Below are positions 15,246 through 24,062 of a stretch of 64,000 nucleotides of DNA, one piece after another. Each line of letters opens with the position of its first letter. The first letter of the stretch is position 1. The position numbers and the translations under genes are program-made. The DNA is from Saccharicrinis fermentans DSM 9555 = JCM 21142. Lineage in GTDB: Bacteria > Bacteroidota > Bacteroidia > Bacteroidales > Marinilabiliaceae. The stretch covers positions 690,425-754,424 of the forward strand of contig NZ_KI912107.1 of the NCBI RefSeq assembly GCF_000517085.1, written 5' to 3'. Under the pieces are notes generated by a model. That model made no database searches. It saw only the letters and a program-made list of their open reading frames with translations, and was not told the origin of the DNA.

Positions 15246-15519
15246 TGTGTCTATGAAATATTTCTTTGTGTTTTTACTGTACTGAAGTGTGATTAAAGAC
15301 TATATTTTTACTCTACAAATGTCTCTTTGTCATTTATAATCATTGTGCTATCAGATGAATTACTGCACGGTGTTTGTGTAACATATTGATAGTTAATAAG
15401 CCCGTGCGTATATTTTTTTCTCCCCTTATTATGCATATATTATTGGACAGGAAAGATTGTCAATTGTTGTTACTTCGTATTTGTTCAGAAGATTTGAAGT
15501 TTAAAATAAACAATCAGTT

Positions 15520-17361
15520 ATGAAACGTACGAATAAAATATTTTTAATGACAATGATATTTTTCTTCATGCTATTTAGAGGAGTGTTTGCTCAACAACAG
15601 CCCAATGTTCTTTGGATACTTACAGATGATCATCGTTATGATGCAGTACGGGCGTTTAATAAAATGCTTACCGGTGATGAGATGAGTGGTTTAGGTTATG
15701 TAGAATCGCCCAGTATTGACCGACTAACGCAGATGGGAACCACCTTTGTGAATGCTTATTGCCAGGCTCAGGGCTGTGCCCCCTCAAGAGCATCAATGCA
15801 TTATGGACGTTATCCTTTTCGTTCTGGAGTTTATGAGTTTGAATATCATAATGATAATACAGAGAATTCTTATCCACACCTGCCAGCTCAAATGGAGAAA
15901 CTGGGCTATCAAACATTACATATTGGTAAGTTGGGTGTTCGTTTAAGAACCATTAAGGATGGAAAAGCCGTTGCGCCTCATATGTATCAAACAGATATTG
16001 ATTTCAAGACTTTAGCAAATGAGGGATTAGCGGAGTGGGGTAAACTATCTTTATTAAAAGAAATCGATGGTCAGCCATTAGTAAAACCATTTAGGAACAT
16101 TAAGTACCTAAAGACGGAAGATGGTAAATATCATTTCTTTGATAAAACCCTCGAAACACAAAATCCCCAGTTCGCTGGAATGGCTCAAGAGATTTATGAT
16201 CAACTTGACTTGTTGCGCAAGCATACCCCTAAAAAGCCAGAGACTGTTTTTAGTGATGGAATTCTAGGAGGTGTGAGTCCCAGACCTGCCGGAAAAACCA
16301 GGGATGGATACTACACTTCTGCTTGGATTGATTTTTTACATCATGAAAATGAAGATTTTAAATTAGGGTCTGTTTCATTTAAGGGTGTGGATCCTACAAA
16401 ACCCTTGTTTTGCCACATAGGGTATGATTTTCCGCATACCCCGGTATTGCCGCCAGAGGAATATCGTAATCGTTTTCAACAGTATACATATAAAGTTCCT
16501 GAACTGACTAAAAGTGAATGGGCCAAAATGCCTGCCCAATTAAAAAGACAAGTAAACAATGCCTATTCAAATGATTTTACAGCGGAAGAGAAGCAACAGA
16601 TGGTTCAGGATTATTATGCCTTTTGTGCCTATGGTGATCACTTGGTGGGCCAATCGGTAGATGCTTTTATTAAATATAGTGAAAGTAAAAAGCAGCCGTG
16701 GATGATTGTTTATGTAAACGGCGACCATGGATGGAAGTTGAATGAGCACGGAGCTTATTCGAAGTTTACGCCATGGGATGTGGATAGCCATAATCCTATT
16801 GTTATTGTTTCTTCTGATAAAAAGTCTTTCCCGGCAGGTAAAGTAATAAGGGACTATGCCGAATTTGTGGATATAGCGCCTACTATTTTGAGTGCGGCTG
16901 GCGCAAATATAAAAAAAGAGGATTTTAAATATCTGGATGGAATGGATATGGCTCAGATAGCAGCAGGCAAAGCTCCTAAACGTGATTACGTTGTGGGAGA
17001 AAGTCATGCAGTTACAGGCCCTCGTGCTTTTATCCGTACAAAAGATTATGTGTTCTCCATACAAAGTCGTCCAGATAAAAAGCGTGGTGATAATATGCAA
17101 TGGGCACGTAGAGCTTCTTATCAAGAGTTGGATGCTGCATTGTATCATATACCTGCGGATCCCCATGAAGTAAATAACCTGGCATATGATAAGAAGTATG
17201 AAAAAATCGCTATGAAGATGAAAGATAAACTGATCAATATTGTTTTGGGAGATAATAGGGCTGAGGTAAATTGGGGTAAAGGTATGAAAGCAACAGGTAC
17301 CGAGGTATTCTATAGTAACTTTGCACCCGGGGCACATGACTATAAACTAAAGATAAAATAA
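15520..17361 (+). CDS. Secreted S1-type sulfatase
   Basis: A signal peptide (residues 1-25, ending VFAQQ) precedes an alkaline-phosphatase-fold sulfatase domain. PNVLWILTDDHR carries the metal-binding Asp pair and CAPSR at Cys86 is the CxPxR site converted to formylglycine by a maturase. DFPHTPVLPP and VYVNGDHGWKLNEHG supply further metal and sulfate ligands. At 613 residues it is longer than average. The usual GKWH motif is GKLG here, which may alter substrate binding. It opens the sulfatase and hydrolase cluster; sulfate removal from an algal polysaccharide is the likely role. The exact linkage cannot be read from sequence alone. Confidence 0.88.
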   Translation: MKRTNKIFLMTMIFFFMLFRGVFAQQQPNVLWILTDDHRYDAVRAFNKMLTGDEMSGLGYVESPSIDRLTQMGTTFVNAYCQAQGCAPSRASMHYGRYPFRSGVYEFEYHNDNTENSYPHLPAQMEKLGYQTLHIGKLGVRLRTIKDGKAVAPHMYQTDIDFKTLANEGLAEWGKLSLLKEIDGQPLVKPFRNIKYLKTEDGKYHFFDKTLETQNPQFAGMAQEIYDQLDLLRKHTPKKPETVFSDGILGGVSPRPAGKTRDGYYTSAWIDFLHHENEDFKLGSVSFKGVDPTKPLFCHIGYDFPHTPVLPPEEYRNRFQQYTYKVPELTKSEWAKMPAQLKRQVNNAYSNDFTAEEKQQMVQDYYAFCAYGDHLVGQSVDAFIKYSESKKQPWMIVYVNGDHGWKLNEHGAYSKFTPWDVDSHNPIVIVSSDKKSFPAGKVIRDYAEFVDIAPTILSAAGANIKKEDFKYLDGMDMAQIAAGKAPKRDYVVGESHAVTGPRAFIRTKDYVFSIQSRPDKKRGDNMQWARRASYQELDAALYHIPADPHEVNNLAYDKKYEKIAMKMKDKLINIVLGDNRAEVNWGKGMKATGTEVFYSNFAPGAHDYKLKIK

Positions 17362-17583
17362 TTGTCCGTCTGGCAACCGACTGTCCAGAGTTACTTAAGA
17401 TGGCCATATGTCTAGTTTTTTATGAGGGAGTGTGGGGCTATGTTTTTTTGTATAAGATGTACTTTTATGCCGTATTATCATCGTACCCGAATTTTTAATC
17501 ATATAAAACTGGCATGGCCAGGGTAAATAAGAGGGCAGATAGAAAATGTACTGGTTAGTGAAGTTTTGCTATTTTTTAAGCAT

Positions 17584-19371
17584 ATGAAAAAATACATATT
17601 ATTAGTACTCGCAATGATATTTATTCCAAGTATCATGATTGCGGGAACAAAGGGTTCATCCAATAAAAAACCTCCCAATGTTATTCTCATACTTACAGAT
17701 GATTTAGGAATAGGTGATTTAGGATGTCAGGGTAACCCTTGGTTAAAGACACCTCATATAGATGCTTTCTATGATAAGGCAGTTCGTATGACTGATTTTC
17801 ATGTGAGTCCACTTTGTGCTCCCACAAGAGGTGCTATTATGACAGGTCAATACCCCATCAATAATGGTGTTTGGGCTACCTTTAAAGGAAGAGATGTCTT
17901 GCCTGAAAATGCTGTTACAATGGCTGACATTTTTAAGCAAAATGACTATAGAACGGCTATGTTTGGAAAATGGCATTTGGGTGATAATTATCCGGTTCGT
18001 CCTTCTGATTGTGGGTTCGATATGGCGATCCATCATTTAGCCGGAGGGGTGGGGGAACTGTCGGACTATTGGGGTAATAGCTATTTTGATGATGTGTATT
18101 ATGTAAATAATGTACCACGACCATTTAATGGATATTGCACCGATATATGGTTTCGTGAAACCATGAAGTTTATTGATAAAAACAAGGATAAGCCCTTTTT
18201 TATTTATTTGCCAACCAATGCACCACATGATCCTTTGATTGTAGCAGAAAAATATGCTGAACCATATCAGCATTTAGAAGGGGATAAAATTATAGATGCC
18301 AATTTGTACGGAATGATTGCAAATATTGATGAGAACTTTGGCCGATTTTATCAGTTTCTGGAAGACAAGGATATGCTTGATAATACGATCCTTATATTTA
18401 TGAGTGATAATGGTACTCGTTATGGTTATAGTAATGATGGTAAATTCGGTTACAATAAGGGGTATCGAGGTATCAAAGGCAGTAAGCTGGAAGGGGGACA
18501 TCGGGTGCCTTTTTTTATTCAATGGCCCAATGGTAGGATAGGTGGAGGTAAAGATATTAATGAACTGGCTAGTCATGTTGATTTGTTACCAACATTGGCT
18601 AGCTTATGTAAGCTTCGTTTACCCCAAACAAAAAAGTTGGATGGTATTGATGTTTCTTCTGTGCTGGTGGATGAAAATAAAAAGCTATCTAACAGAGCCG
18701 TTTTTGTACATCATCGTCAGGATTGGCGCCAACCGGAAGATGTTGTAAATGCCTGTAATATGCAGAATAATTGGCGTTTGATAAATGGGACGGAGCTGTA
18801 TGATATAGTTGAAGATCCCAAGCAAAAGTGCAATTTGGCAGATCGGTATCCAGCAATAGTTAGGGAATTATTAACTAAGAATGCCAGATTTGTAGCCACA
18901 AGTAAATTAAATGTAGCATATAACGAACTTCCTGTTTATGTGATAGGTAATCACAAACAAAGAGAAATAAAACTGACGATTCAACATGCCATAGGTGAGG
19001 ATAAAGGTATTTGGAAGTGTGAGCAGGTGGCAGCCGGAATAAAAAATACCAATGATATGCATGCCTTGAAAATTGAAAAAGATGGCGATTATATGATTTC
19101 TTGTAGACGCTGGCCTAAAGAATGTCCTGGACCAGTGCTTGGTGTACCGAAGGAGAATCCCAAAGGTTTATTTGAATATAAAACGATTTGTCCAAGTAAA
19201 GTCAGAATAAAAATTGCCAACCAAATTTTGGAAAAACAAATTAGACCGGATGATGAGGAGGTGGCTTTTAAGGTAAGCCTTAAAAAAGGTAAGACTTTGT
19301 TGGTGAACGATTTTATAGAAGGAAATGAACATTATGGGGTATATTATACCTATGTGCGAATGCTTGATTAA
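17584..19371 (+). CDS. Secreted S1-type sulfatase
   Basis: The ATG at 17584 starts a good signal peptide (KKYILLVLAMIFIPSIMIAG); the upstream TTG adds nothing. PPNVILILTDDLGIGDLG holds the metal Asp pair, CAPTR at Cys78 is the formylglycine motif, GKWHLGDN and LPTNAPHDPL are conserved sulfatase blocks, and FMSDNGTR carries the DNG ligands. The C-terminal 150 residues after the sulfatase subdomain form an extra beta-rich region. With 595 residues it resembles arylsulfatases of polysaccharide-degrading Bacteroidota. It sits between another sulfatase and a GH16, consistent with stepwise desulfation and cleavage of one glycan. Confidence 0.9.
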   Translation: MKKYILLVLAMIFIPSIMIAGTKGSSNKKPPNVILILTDDLGIGDLGCQGNPWLKTPHIDAFYDKAVRMTDFHVSPLCAPTRGAIMTGQYPINNGVWATFKGRDVLPENAVTMADIFKQNDYRTAMFGKWHLGDNYPVRPSDCGFDMAIHHLAGGVGELSDYWGNSYFDDVYYVNNVPRPFNGYCTDIWFRETMKFIDKNKDKPFFIYLPTNAPHDPLIVAEKYAEPYQHLEGDKIIDANLYGMIANIDENFGRFYQFLEDKDMLDNTILIFMSDNGTRYGYSNDGKFGYNKGYRGIKGSKLEGGHRVPFFIQWPNGRIGGGKDINELASHVDLLPTLASLCKLRLPQTKKLDGIDVSSVLVDENKKLSNRAVFVHHRQDWRQPEDVVNACNMQNNWRLINGTELYDIVEDPKQKCNLADRYPAIVRELLTKNARFVATSKLNVAYNELPVYVIGNHKQREIKLTIQHAIGEDKGIWKCEQVAAGIKNTNDMHALKIEKDGDYMISCRRWPKECPGPVLGVPKENPKGLFEYKTICPSKVRIKIANQILEKQIRPDDEEVAFKVSLKKGKTLLVNDFIEGNEHYGVYYTYVRMLD

Positions 19372-19444
19372 ACCCTAAAAATGAGTTGTAAAATCTAATG
19401 TGAATTATAATAGCTGCCACTGTAAATAAATGGTCAAACAAAGT

Positions 19445-19502
19445 GATGATTATTTCTGGCGAGTTCCATATGATTTTTGAATGAAAAATATAAACATATG
19501 AA
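19445..19502 (+). repeat. Leader repeat directly before the GH16 gene
   Basis: GATGATTATTTC, GGCGAGTTCCATATGATT and TATAAACATATGAA match the repeat found near 20.9-21.05 and 57.7-57.8 kb. The final CATATGAA contains the start codon of the GH16 gene. Confidence 0.65.
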
Positions 19503-20748
19503 CAAGATATTTGTATTCTTTTTATGGATGACCATTAGTCATCTGTTATTTGCCGATCCTCCTAAGCCACCACTCGGTAAACGATGGGTCATGAATCCTG
19601 ATTTTTCAGATGAATTTAATGGAACCGTCTTGGATACGACTCGATGGTTAGATCATCATCCTACTTGGCGAGGAAGAGCGCCGGGATTATTTATGCCATC
19701 GCAGATTTCTGTAAAAGATGGTTTTCTTCAAATTAAAGGAGAGAGGATGTTACGTGATACTGTTATTCATGCTTATGGAAAAGATATTTCCTTTTATATT
19801 AAAGGAGGAGCTGTTGTTTCTAAAAAATCGGTGTTTCTTGGATACTATGAGTGTCGTGTAAAAGCTGCTGCAACTACCATGTCTACAACTTTTTGGTTTT
19901 CATCCACTAAGAGTTTTAAAGGACCCAATGGTTGTGATAAATATGGCTTAGAATGGGATATTCAGGAATGTATTGGTCGTCGCGGAGATTTTAATGGTAG
20001 CTATTTTGCCCATGGCATGCATTCTAATTCACACTATTGGTATACAGATTGTAAGGAGGAAAAACATGACTATAGGGCCCCTCAAGTGAAATTTGAAGAC
20101 AGGCAGCTCGCCTCTGATGATTTTCATGTGTACGGTGGATGGTGGCACGATGAAACCATGGCCAGCTATTATTATGACAATGGAGCACCAAAGTATCAGA
20201 AATTCTATCATAAGATTAGCGATAAACCTTTTGATCAGCCTATGTTTATGCGATTGGTGTGTGAAACTTATCCTTTTCCTTGGATAGAATTACCTACCGA
20301 TGAAGAGTTGGCTGACCCAACTAAGAATGTGGTTTATTATGATTGGGTGAGAGGGTATAAATTGGTAGATGTTAAAGATCCTCATATGAGCCAGGTAGCA
20401 CCTGAAACTGAAATAGGACTGTATTATGAAGATATCGAATTTGAAAGTGCTTCAATGGAATTACCCCAAGGAAATGTTTTGAAGATCCCTTTTTGTTATA
20501 AAGCAAATGAAAATCGGGATATTCATTTTGTTTTAAAGGATGCTGAAGGGAAGAAGGTTGCCAGTGCTAAGTACAAGGCCTACACAGGTTATGCGAACTT
20601 AATAGTTGATCTTAAGGTAGATGTGCAGTTGGCCGCTGAGACTGAGTATACCCTATGGGCGGATATCAGACCAGAGAATGGAACCAAAACTGATATCTTG
20701 AATTCGAGTGTATTGATGATTGAGTTAGTAGAGAATGGTGCATTATAA
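19498..20748 (+). CDS. Secreted GH16 endo-hydrolase (agarase/carrageenase-type)
   Basis: Start ATG at 19498 (an upstream TTG is less likely) gives a signal peptide ending LLFADPP. The GH16 domain (residues 20-300) has PDFSDEFNGTVLDTTRW, YYECRVKAA and the catalytic strand GLEWDIQE, where the two Glu flanking WDIQ are nucleophile and acid/base of the ExDxxE motif. YYDWVRGYKL ends the domain. An extra C-terminal beta domain of about 110 residues follows. Placement between sulfatases suggests cleavage of a sulfated galactan such as agar, porphyran or carrageenan; the subfamily cannot be decided by eye. It stands in contrast to the GH16-like protein at 13.9 kb, which lost these residues. Confidence 0.85.
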   Translation: MNKIFVFFLWMTISHLLFADPPKPPLGKRWVMNPDFSDEFNGTVLDTTRWLDHHPTWRGRAPGLFMPSQISVKDGFLQIKGERMLRDTVIHAYGKDISFYIKGGAVVSKKSVFLGYYECRVKAAATTMSTTFWFSSTKSFKGPNGCDKYGLEWDIQECIGRRGDFNGSYFAHGMHSNSHYWYTDCKEEKHDYRAPQVKFEDRQLASDDFHVYGGWWHDETMASYYYDNGAPKYQKFYHKISDKPFDQPMFMRLVCETYPFPWIELPTDEELADPTKNVVYYDWVRGYKLVDVKDPHMSQVAPETEIGLYYEDIEFESASMELPQGNVLKIPFCYKANENRDIHFVLKDAEGKKVASAKYKAYTGYANLIVDLKVDVQLAAETEYTLWADIRPENGTKTDILNSSVLMIELVENGAL

Positions 20749-20892
20749 GTATGATCCAAGGAAAGGATTCGCAGCATTAACCTTACAAAATTACTTATAC
20801 AAGTATATAGGTGGTAGTTAGTGGCTGCAAGAAAACGACTGTTTTTTTCAGTCTTTGATAAGAAACGAACATGAATTTTAGCATTCTAAAAT

Positions 20893-21056
20893 ACACACAG
20901 AAGAATGATTAAAATTCATCGGGAGTTCCATATGACCATTGAAAGACAAATTATAATCATATGAAACGAGCCATGAGAGTGATCTCTCACACAGGTGAAT
21001 GATTATCACGGCGAGTTCCATATGACCATTAAGAAATAAATTATAAACATATGAAA
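20893..21056 (+). repeat. Two tandem copies of the leader repeat
   Basis: Copy one runs from ACACACAGAAGAATGATT through GGGAGTTCCATATGACC to ATAATCATATGAAAC. A hairpin TGAGAG-TGAT-CTCTCA follows, then copy two runs from CACACAGGTGAATGATTAT to ATAAACATATGAAAGC. Neither terminal ATG opens a convincing gene: the first gives a 13-codon frame (MKRAMRVISHTGE) and the second, at 21051, a 52-codon frame of unknown status. Confidence 0.7.
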
Positions 21057-21292
21057 GCTTCAAAGACAAGGCTTTCGATATTGTTGAAACCAAGGAGTTT
21101 ACTGATTGTAAATGACTGTTTCAAAAATGAGAATAACGCAGTATTTGGAGTTTTTTTGCAAAGACTAGTTATGGTTGAATTGGGGAGTGTTATCATGGTT
21201 TGGTGCTAGAAAATATTAAAAACACGAGTCGTGTTTACTTGTTTTGTAATAAAAATTCCTTTGTTTTGTAGCTTAAAAATTTCAAATAGGTT

Positions 21293-21811
21293 ATGATAGG
21301 AAAATATATTCGATTGATTGTTGCTGTTGTGTTGTGTGCAGTGTCCGTGCTGCTTTTTGTGAACGGTTTTGTAACATGGGGTGTTATTGCCTCTATTTTG
21401 TGTGCCCTGTTCGTTTTGTTTCATTTTAAAAATGAGATGAACCTTTGGGCGTTTTATTTTGTCCGTAAAAATAAGTTTGCTAAAGCAGCTGTGATTTTGG
21501 ATAAAGTGAAGCATCCTGAATGGATGATCAAAGGTCAGGAAGCATATTTTTACTTTCTTTCGGGTTTAACAGAAGCACAAAAAGGGCAGCGTGGAACCAA
21601 AGCAGAAAAGTTGTTGAAGAAGGCGCTTTCAACAGGGCTTAGAATGAAGACAGATCAAGCTATGGCGAAGTTGAACCTGGCAGGCTATTACCTGTCTCGA
21701 AGAAATAAAAAGTTGGCCACTTATTATATAAAGGAAACCAAAAAGCTGGATACTCGAAAAATGTTGACTGACCAGATTAAAGAAGTTGAAAATATGATGA
21801 AGCGCATCTAA
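21293..21811 (+). CDS. Small membrane protein with TPR-like tail
   Basis: Two hydrophobic segments (about residues 5-24 and 26-44) are followed by a cytosolic helical region with TPR character (AKAAVILDKVKHPEWMIKGQ, then EKLLKKALSTGLRMKTDQAM and LNLAGYYLSRRNKKLATYYI). Proteins of this plan are common and uncharacterised in Bacteroidota. It is not obviously part of the polysaccharide cluster, but it lies within it, transcribed alone with its own terminator. Confidence 0.7.
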   Translation: MIGKYIRLIVAVVLCAVSVLLFVNGFVTWGVIASILCALFVLFHFKNEMNLWAFYFVRKNKFAKAAVILDKVKHPEWMIKGQEAYFYFLSGLTEAQKGQRGTKAEKLLKKALSTGLRMKTDQAMAKLNLAGYYLSRRNKKLATYYIKETKKLDTRKMLTDQIKEVENMMKRI

Positions 21812-21833
21812 AAGCTAATTCAAGCTAATTTGA

Positions 21834-21870
21834 AAAGGAGTTATTGTTGTCAATAACTCCTTTTTTTTTG
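21834..21870 (+). terminator. Rho-independent terminator
   Basis: AAAGGAGTTATTG and CAATAACTCCTTT form a perfect 13-bp stem with a short loop and a T-tract. Confidence 0.85.
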
Positions 21871-21924
21871 GTGTGCCGTGCATGGTAAATAACTAGATGA
21901 TGCAAGTTCATTATGGGGGTTTGT

Positions 21925-22050
21925 AGTAGCCAACCATTAGCCAATGGCAAGGGTGCTTACCGTGAGGTATAATCTGAAAGAAGCCGGAGGCAAAATTCCG
22001 ATCCGAAGAACATGAATATCATCTGGCACTAGCGTTGGTTGATCTTGTCT
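21925..22050 (+). ncRNA. Possible group II intron domain I remnant
   Basis: The block GGCAAGGGTGCTTACCGTG, AATCTGAAAGAAGCCGGAGG, GATCCGAAGAACATGAATAT is GC-richer than its surroundings and resembles from memory the 5' domain of bacterial group II introns, in which AATCTGAAGGAAGCCGG-type sequence and GAAGAACATGAA recur. No intron-encoded reverse transcriptase and no domain V is found downstream, so it would be a fragment. The rest of the interval 21871-22323 shows no gene. Confidence 0.4.
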
Positions 22051-22323
22051 CAAAAAAAAATAATCAAAATACTAATCAGAGCATGTGTGATAGAAGCATC
22101 AAAGAACTATTTTATTGATCAGTATCATTATTTTATATTTTTTTCAAAATCCCCCCTTATTCGTGATATTTACACCCTGCGATCATTATATATTCGAAAA
22201 TAGCACCCATGCTTCTAATTACTTCCCTTTATATTTAAGCCCGTGTTCAGTTTTTGAATAGTCCTTTCGTCTAAACGAAATGCATGTGTCGATTATTTTT
22301 ACAACTGCCATAGATTATTATTA

Positions 22324-24015
22324 ATGATGAAGTTTTGTGATATAGTAAGTAGAGTAGTAAGCACAGTAGTTTTATGTGTTGTATGGGTGCCGATAGGTTA
22401 TGGACAAATAAAGGTATGGAAATCGCCATCGTCCAATAACCCTATTGTCACTTCTCAATGGGAAGTAAATGATTTGGTGTATAAAGTGAAGCGTAAAGTT
22501 GAGAAGCCGTTTTTGAAAGAAGTTTTTGCCCGTGTTGAGGGAGGACAAAAAGAACAACGTATACCATTGTTTTATAATGGAAACAACGAATGGGTTTTCA
22601 GATATTCCAGTGCAGAGATAGGCGACAAACATTTTGCGATTGAATCAGATATAAAAGGTTTAAATGGTATTGCTGGAAAGATCATAGTGACAGAGAATAA
22701 AAAGACGGGGCGTCATGGCGGTATTGTTTTGAACAAGGAAAAACCTCGGGATTTTTTCCACGAGGACGGGACGCATTATTTTAATCTGGCATTTGAGTGT
22801 GACTGGTTGTTTGCATTAGACTATCCTCAAGAAGATTTAGCTAAAACAACACATTTATTATCCTTGATAAAAGCAAATGGGTACAATCAGATTGTGATGA
22901 ATGTGTATGCTTATGGCTTAGATCTAGATTGGGTGAAAGATGAAGGTTTGAAAAAGAATCCTCAACACAATTATGGTTGTAGGGAAGATATATTTCCTTT
23001 TTTAGGATCCAATGAGCATCCTGACTATAGTTCATTGAATATTGATTTTTTTAAGCATTTAGACCGGGTTATTTCTAAGATGCATGATTATGATATAGTA
23101 AGTCATTTAATGATTTATGTTTGGAACAAAAGAGTGTCATGGCCAGCACTGGGATCCGAAGCTGATGATATGTATTATAAGCATGTTATTGAACGCTACC
23201 AGGCCTTTCCGAATATCGTATGGGATGTTTCAAAAGAAGCTGCCTCAAAAATTGCATTTGCCCAAAATAAAAATATCGTGGAACATCTGATTGAAAGAGC
23301 TCAAATGACCCGTGCGCTTGATGCCTATGGCAGATTACTCACAGTGCATGATTTTGGCTTTTGTAAAAATCACAAGGAATGGGTCGATTTTATTTCAATT
23401 CAAAATTGGAAGCTTGACTTGTATGACCTGATGTTAAAGGCTTATAAGGAATTTCCTGATAAGCCGGTTTTTAATATCGAACATGGAGGTTACGAAGAAT
23501 CACCTTACGCTATCTTTCCGGGTGGATATTCCAACGCCGAATATTGTTTAAGGAGGAATTACCTCTGCCTTTTTGCTGGTGTTTATACTACTTATTATTG
23601 GCAGGGTACATCGTGGAATGCTATTATTCATAATCCCTTTGAGCAGGGATCAGATGTTAAAAAACCCCATTTTGAATATTTTAAATATATGCGGTCTCTG
23701 TTCAATCAGGTAAACTATGAAAACTTTGAACCTGTTACAAAATTTAATTCAAGATCTTATAATTTAACCAATTATAAAGATGGTATGATATTGCTATATG
23801 TTCCGAAAGAAGTGCATCATGCCGATATTAAAAATCAGTTGGATAATGAGTTTAATTATGATTCGGCTACTTGTCAGTGGTTTAATACTTTAACGGGGGA
23901 GTTTACACCGGAAGAAAAAGTGGAGTTTAAGCATAAGTATGGATTTTGGGATTGGCGACCTTGGCGTAATCAAGCTGATGCGATCTACGTGATTAGAGGA
24001 TTAGAAAAAAAATAA
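22324..24015 (+). CDS. Secreted DUF5060/DUF4038-type glycoside hydrolase
   Basis: A signal peptide (VVSTVVLCVVWVPIGYG) precedes an N-terminal beta domain of the DUF5060 type (residues 30-130) and a TIM-barrel-like domain beginning near GTHYFNLAFECDWLFALDYP, as in the apiosidase-like DUF4038/GH140 group. PVFNIEHGGYEE and FPNIVWDVSKEA carry candidate catalytic acids. The C-terminus resembles the putative collagen-binding domain that follows DUF4038. Members with defined activity cleave plant or algal side-chain sugars. Here it stands between a GH16 and a sulfatase, so it likely acts on the same sulfated polysaccharide; the sugar released is unknown. Confidence 0.7.
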   Translation: MMKFCDIVSRVVSTVVLCVVWVPIGYGQIKVWKSPSSNNPIVTSQWEVNDLVYKVKRKVEKPFLKEVFARVEGGQKEQRIPLFYNGNNEWVFRYSSAEIGDKHFAIESDIKGLNGIAGKIIVTENKKTGRHGGIVLNKEKPRDFFHEDGTHYFNLAFECDWLFALDYPQEDLAKTTHLLSLIKANGYNQIVMNVYAYGLDLDWVKDEGLKKNPQHNYGCREDIFPFLGSNEHPDYSSLNIDFFKHLDRVISKMHDYDIVSHLMIYVWNKRVSWPALGSEADDMYYKHVIERYQAFPNIVWDVSKEAASKIAFAQNKNIVEHLIERAQMTRALDAYGRLLTVHDFGFCKNHKEWVDFISIQNWKLDLYDLMLKAYKEFPDKPVFNIEHGGYEESPYAIFPGGYSNAEYCLRRNYLCLFAGVYTTYYWQGTSWNAIIHNPFEQGSDVKKPHFEYFKYMRSLFNQVNYENFEPVTKFNSRSYNLTNYKDGMILLYVPKEVHHADIKNQLDNEFNYDSATCQWFNTLTGEFTPEEKVEFKHKYGFWDWRPWRNQADAIYVIRGLEKK

Positions 24016-24062
24016 TGTCTTTGGTTTTAAGAATGATTGAAATAAATAGAATTTAAATAGTA

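Noticed and set aside
16567-17337. Minus-strand frame of 256 codons opposite the first sulfatase
   Set aside because: It is antisense to a well-supported sulfatase and has the low-complexity His/Ile/Cys composition of a shadow frame.
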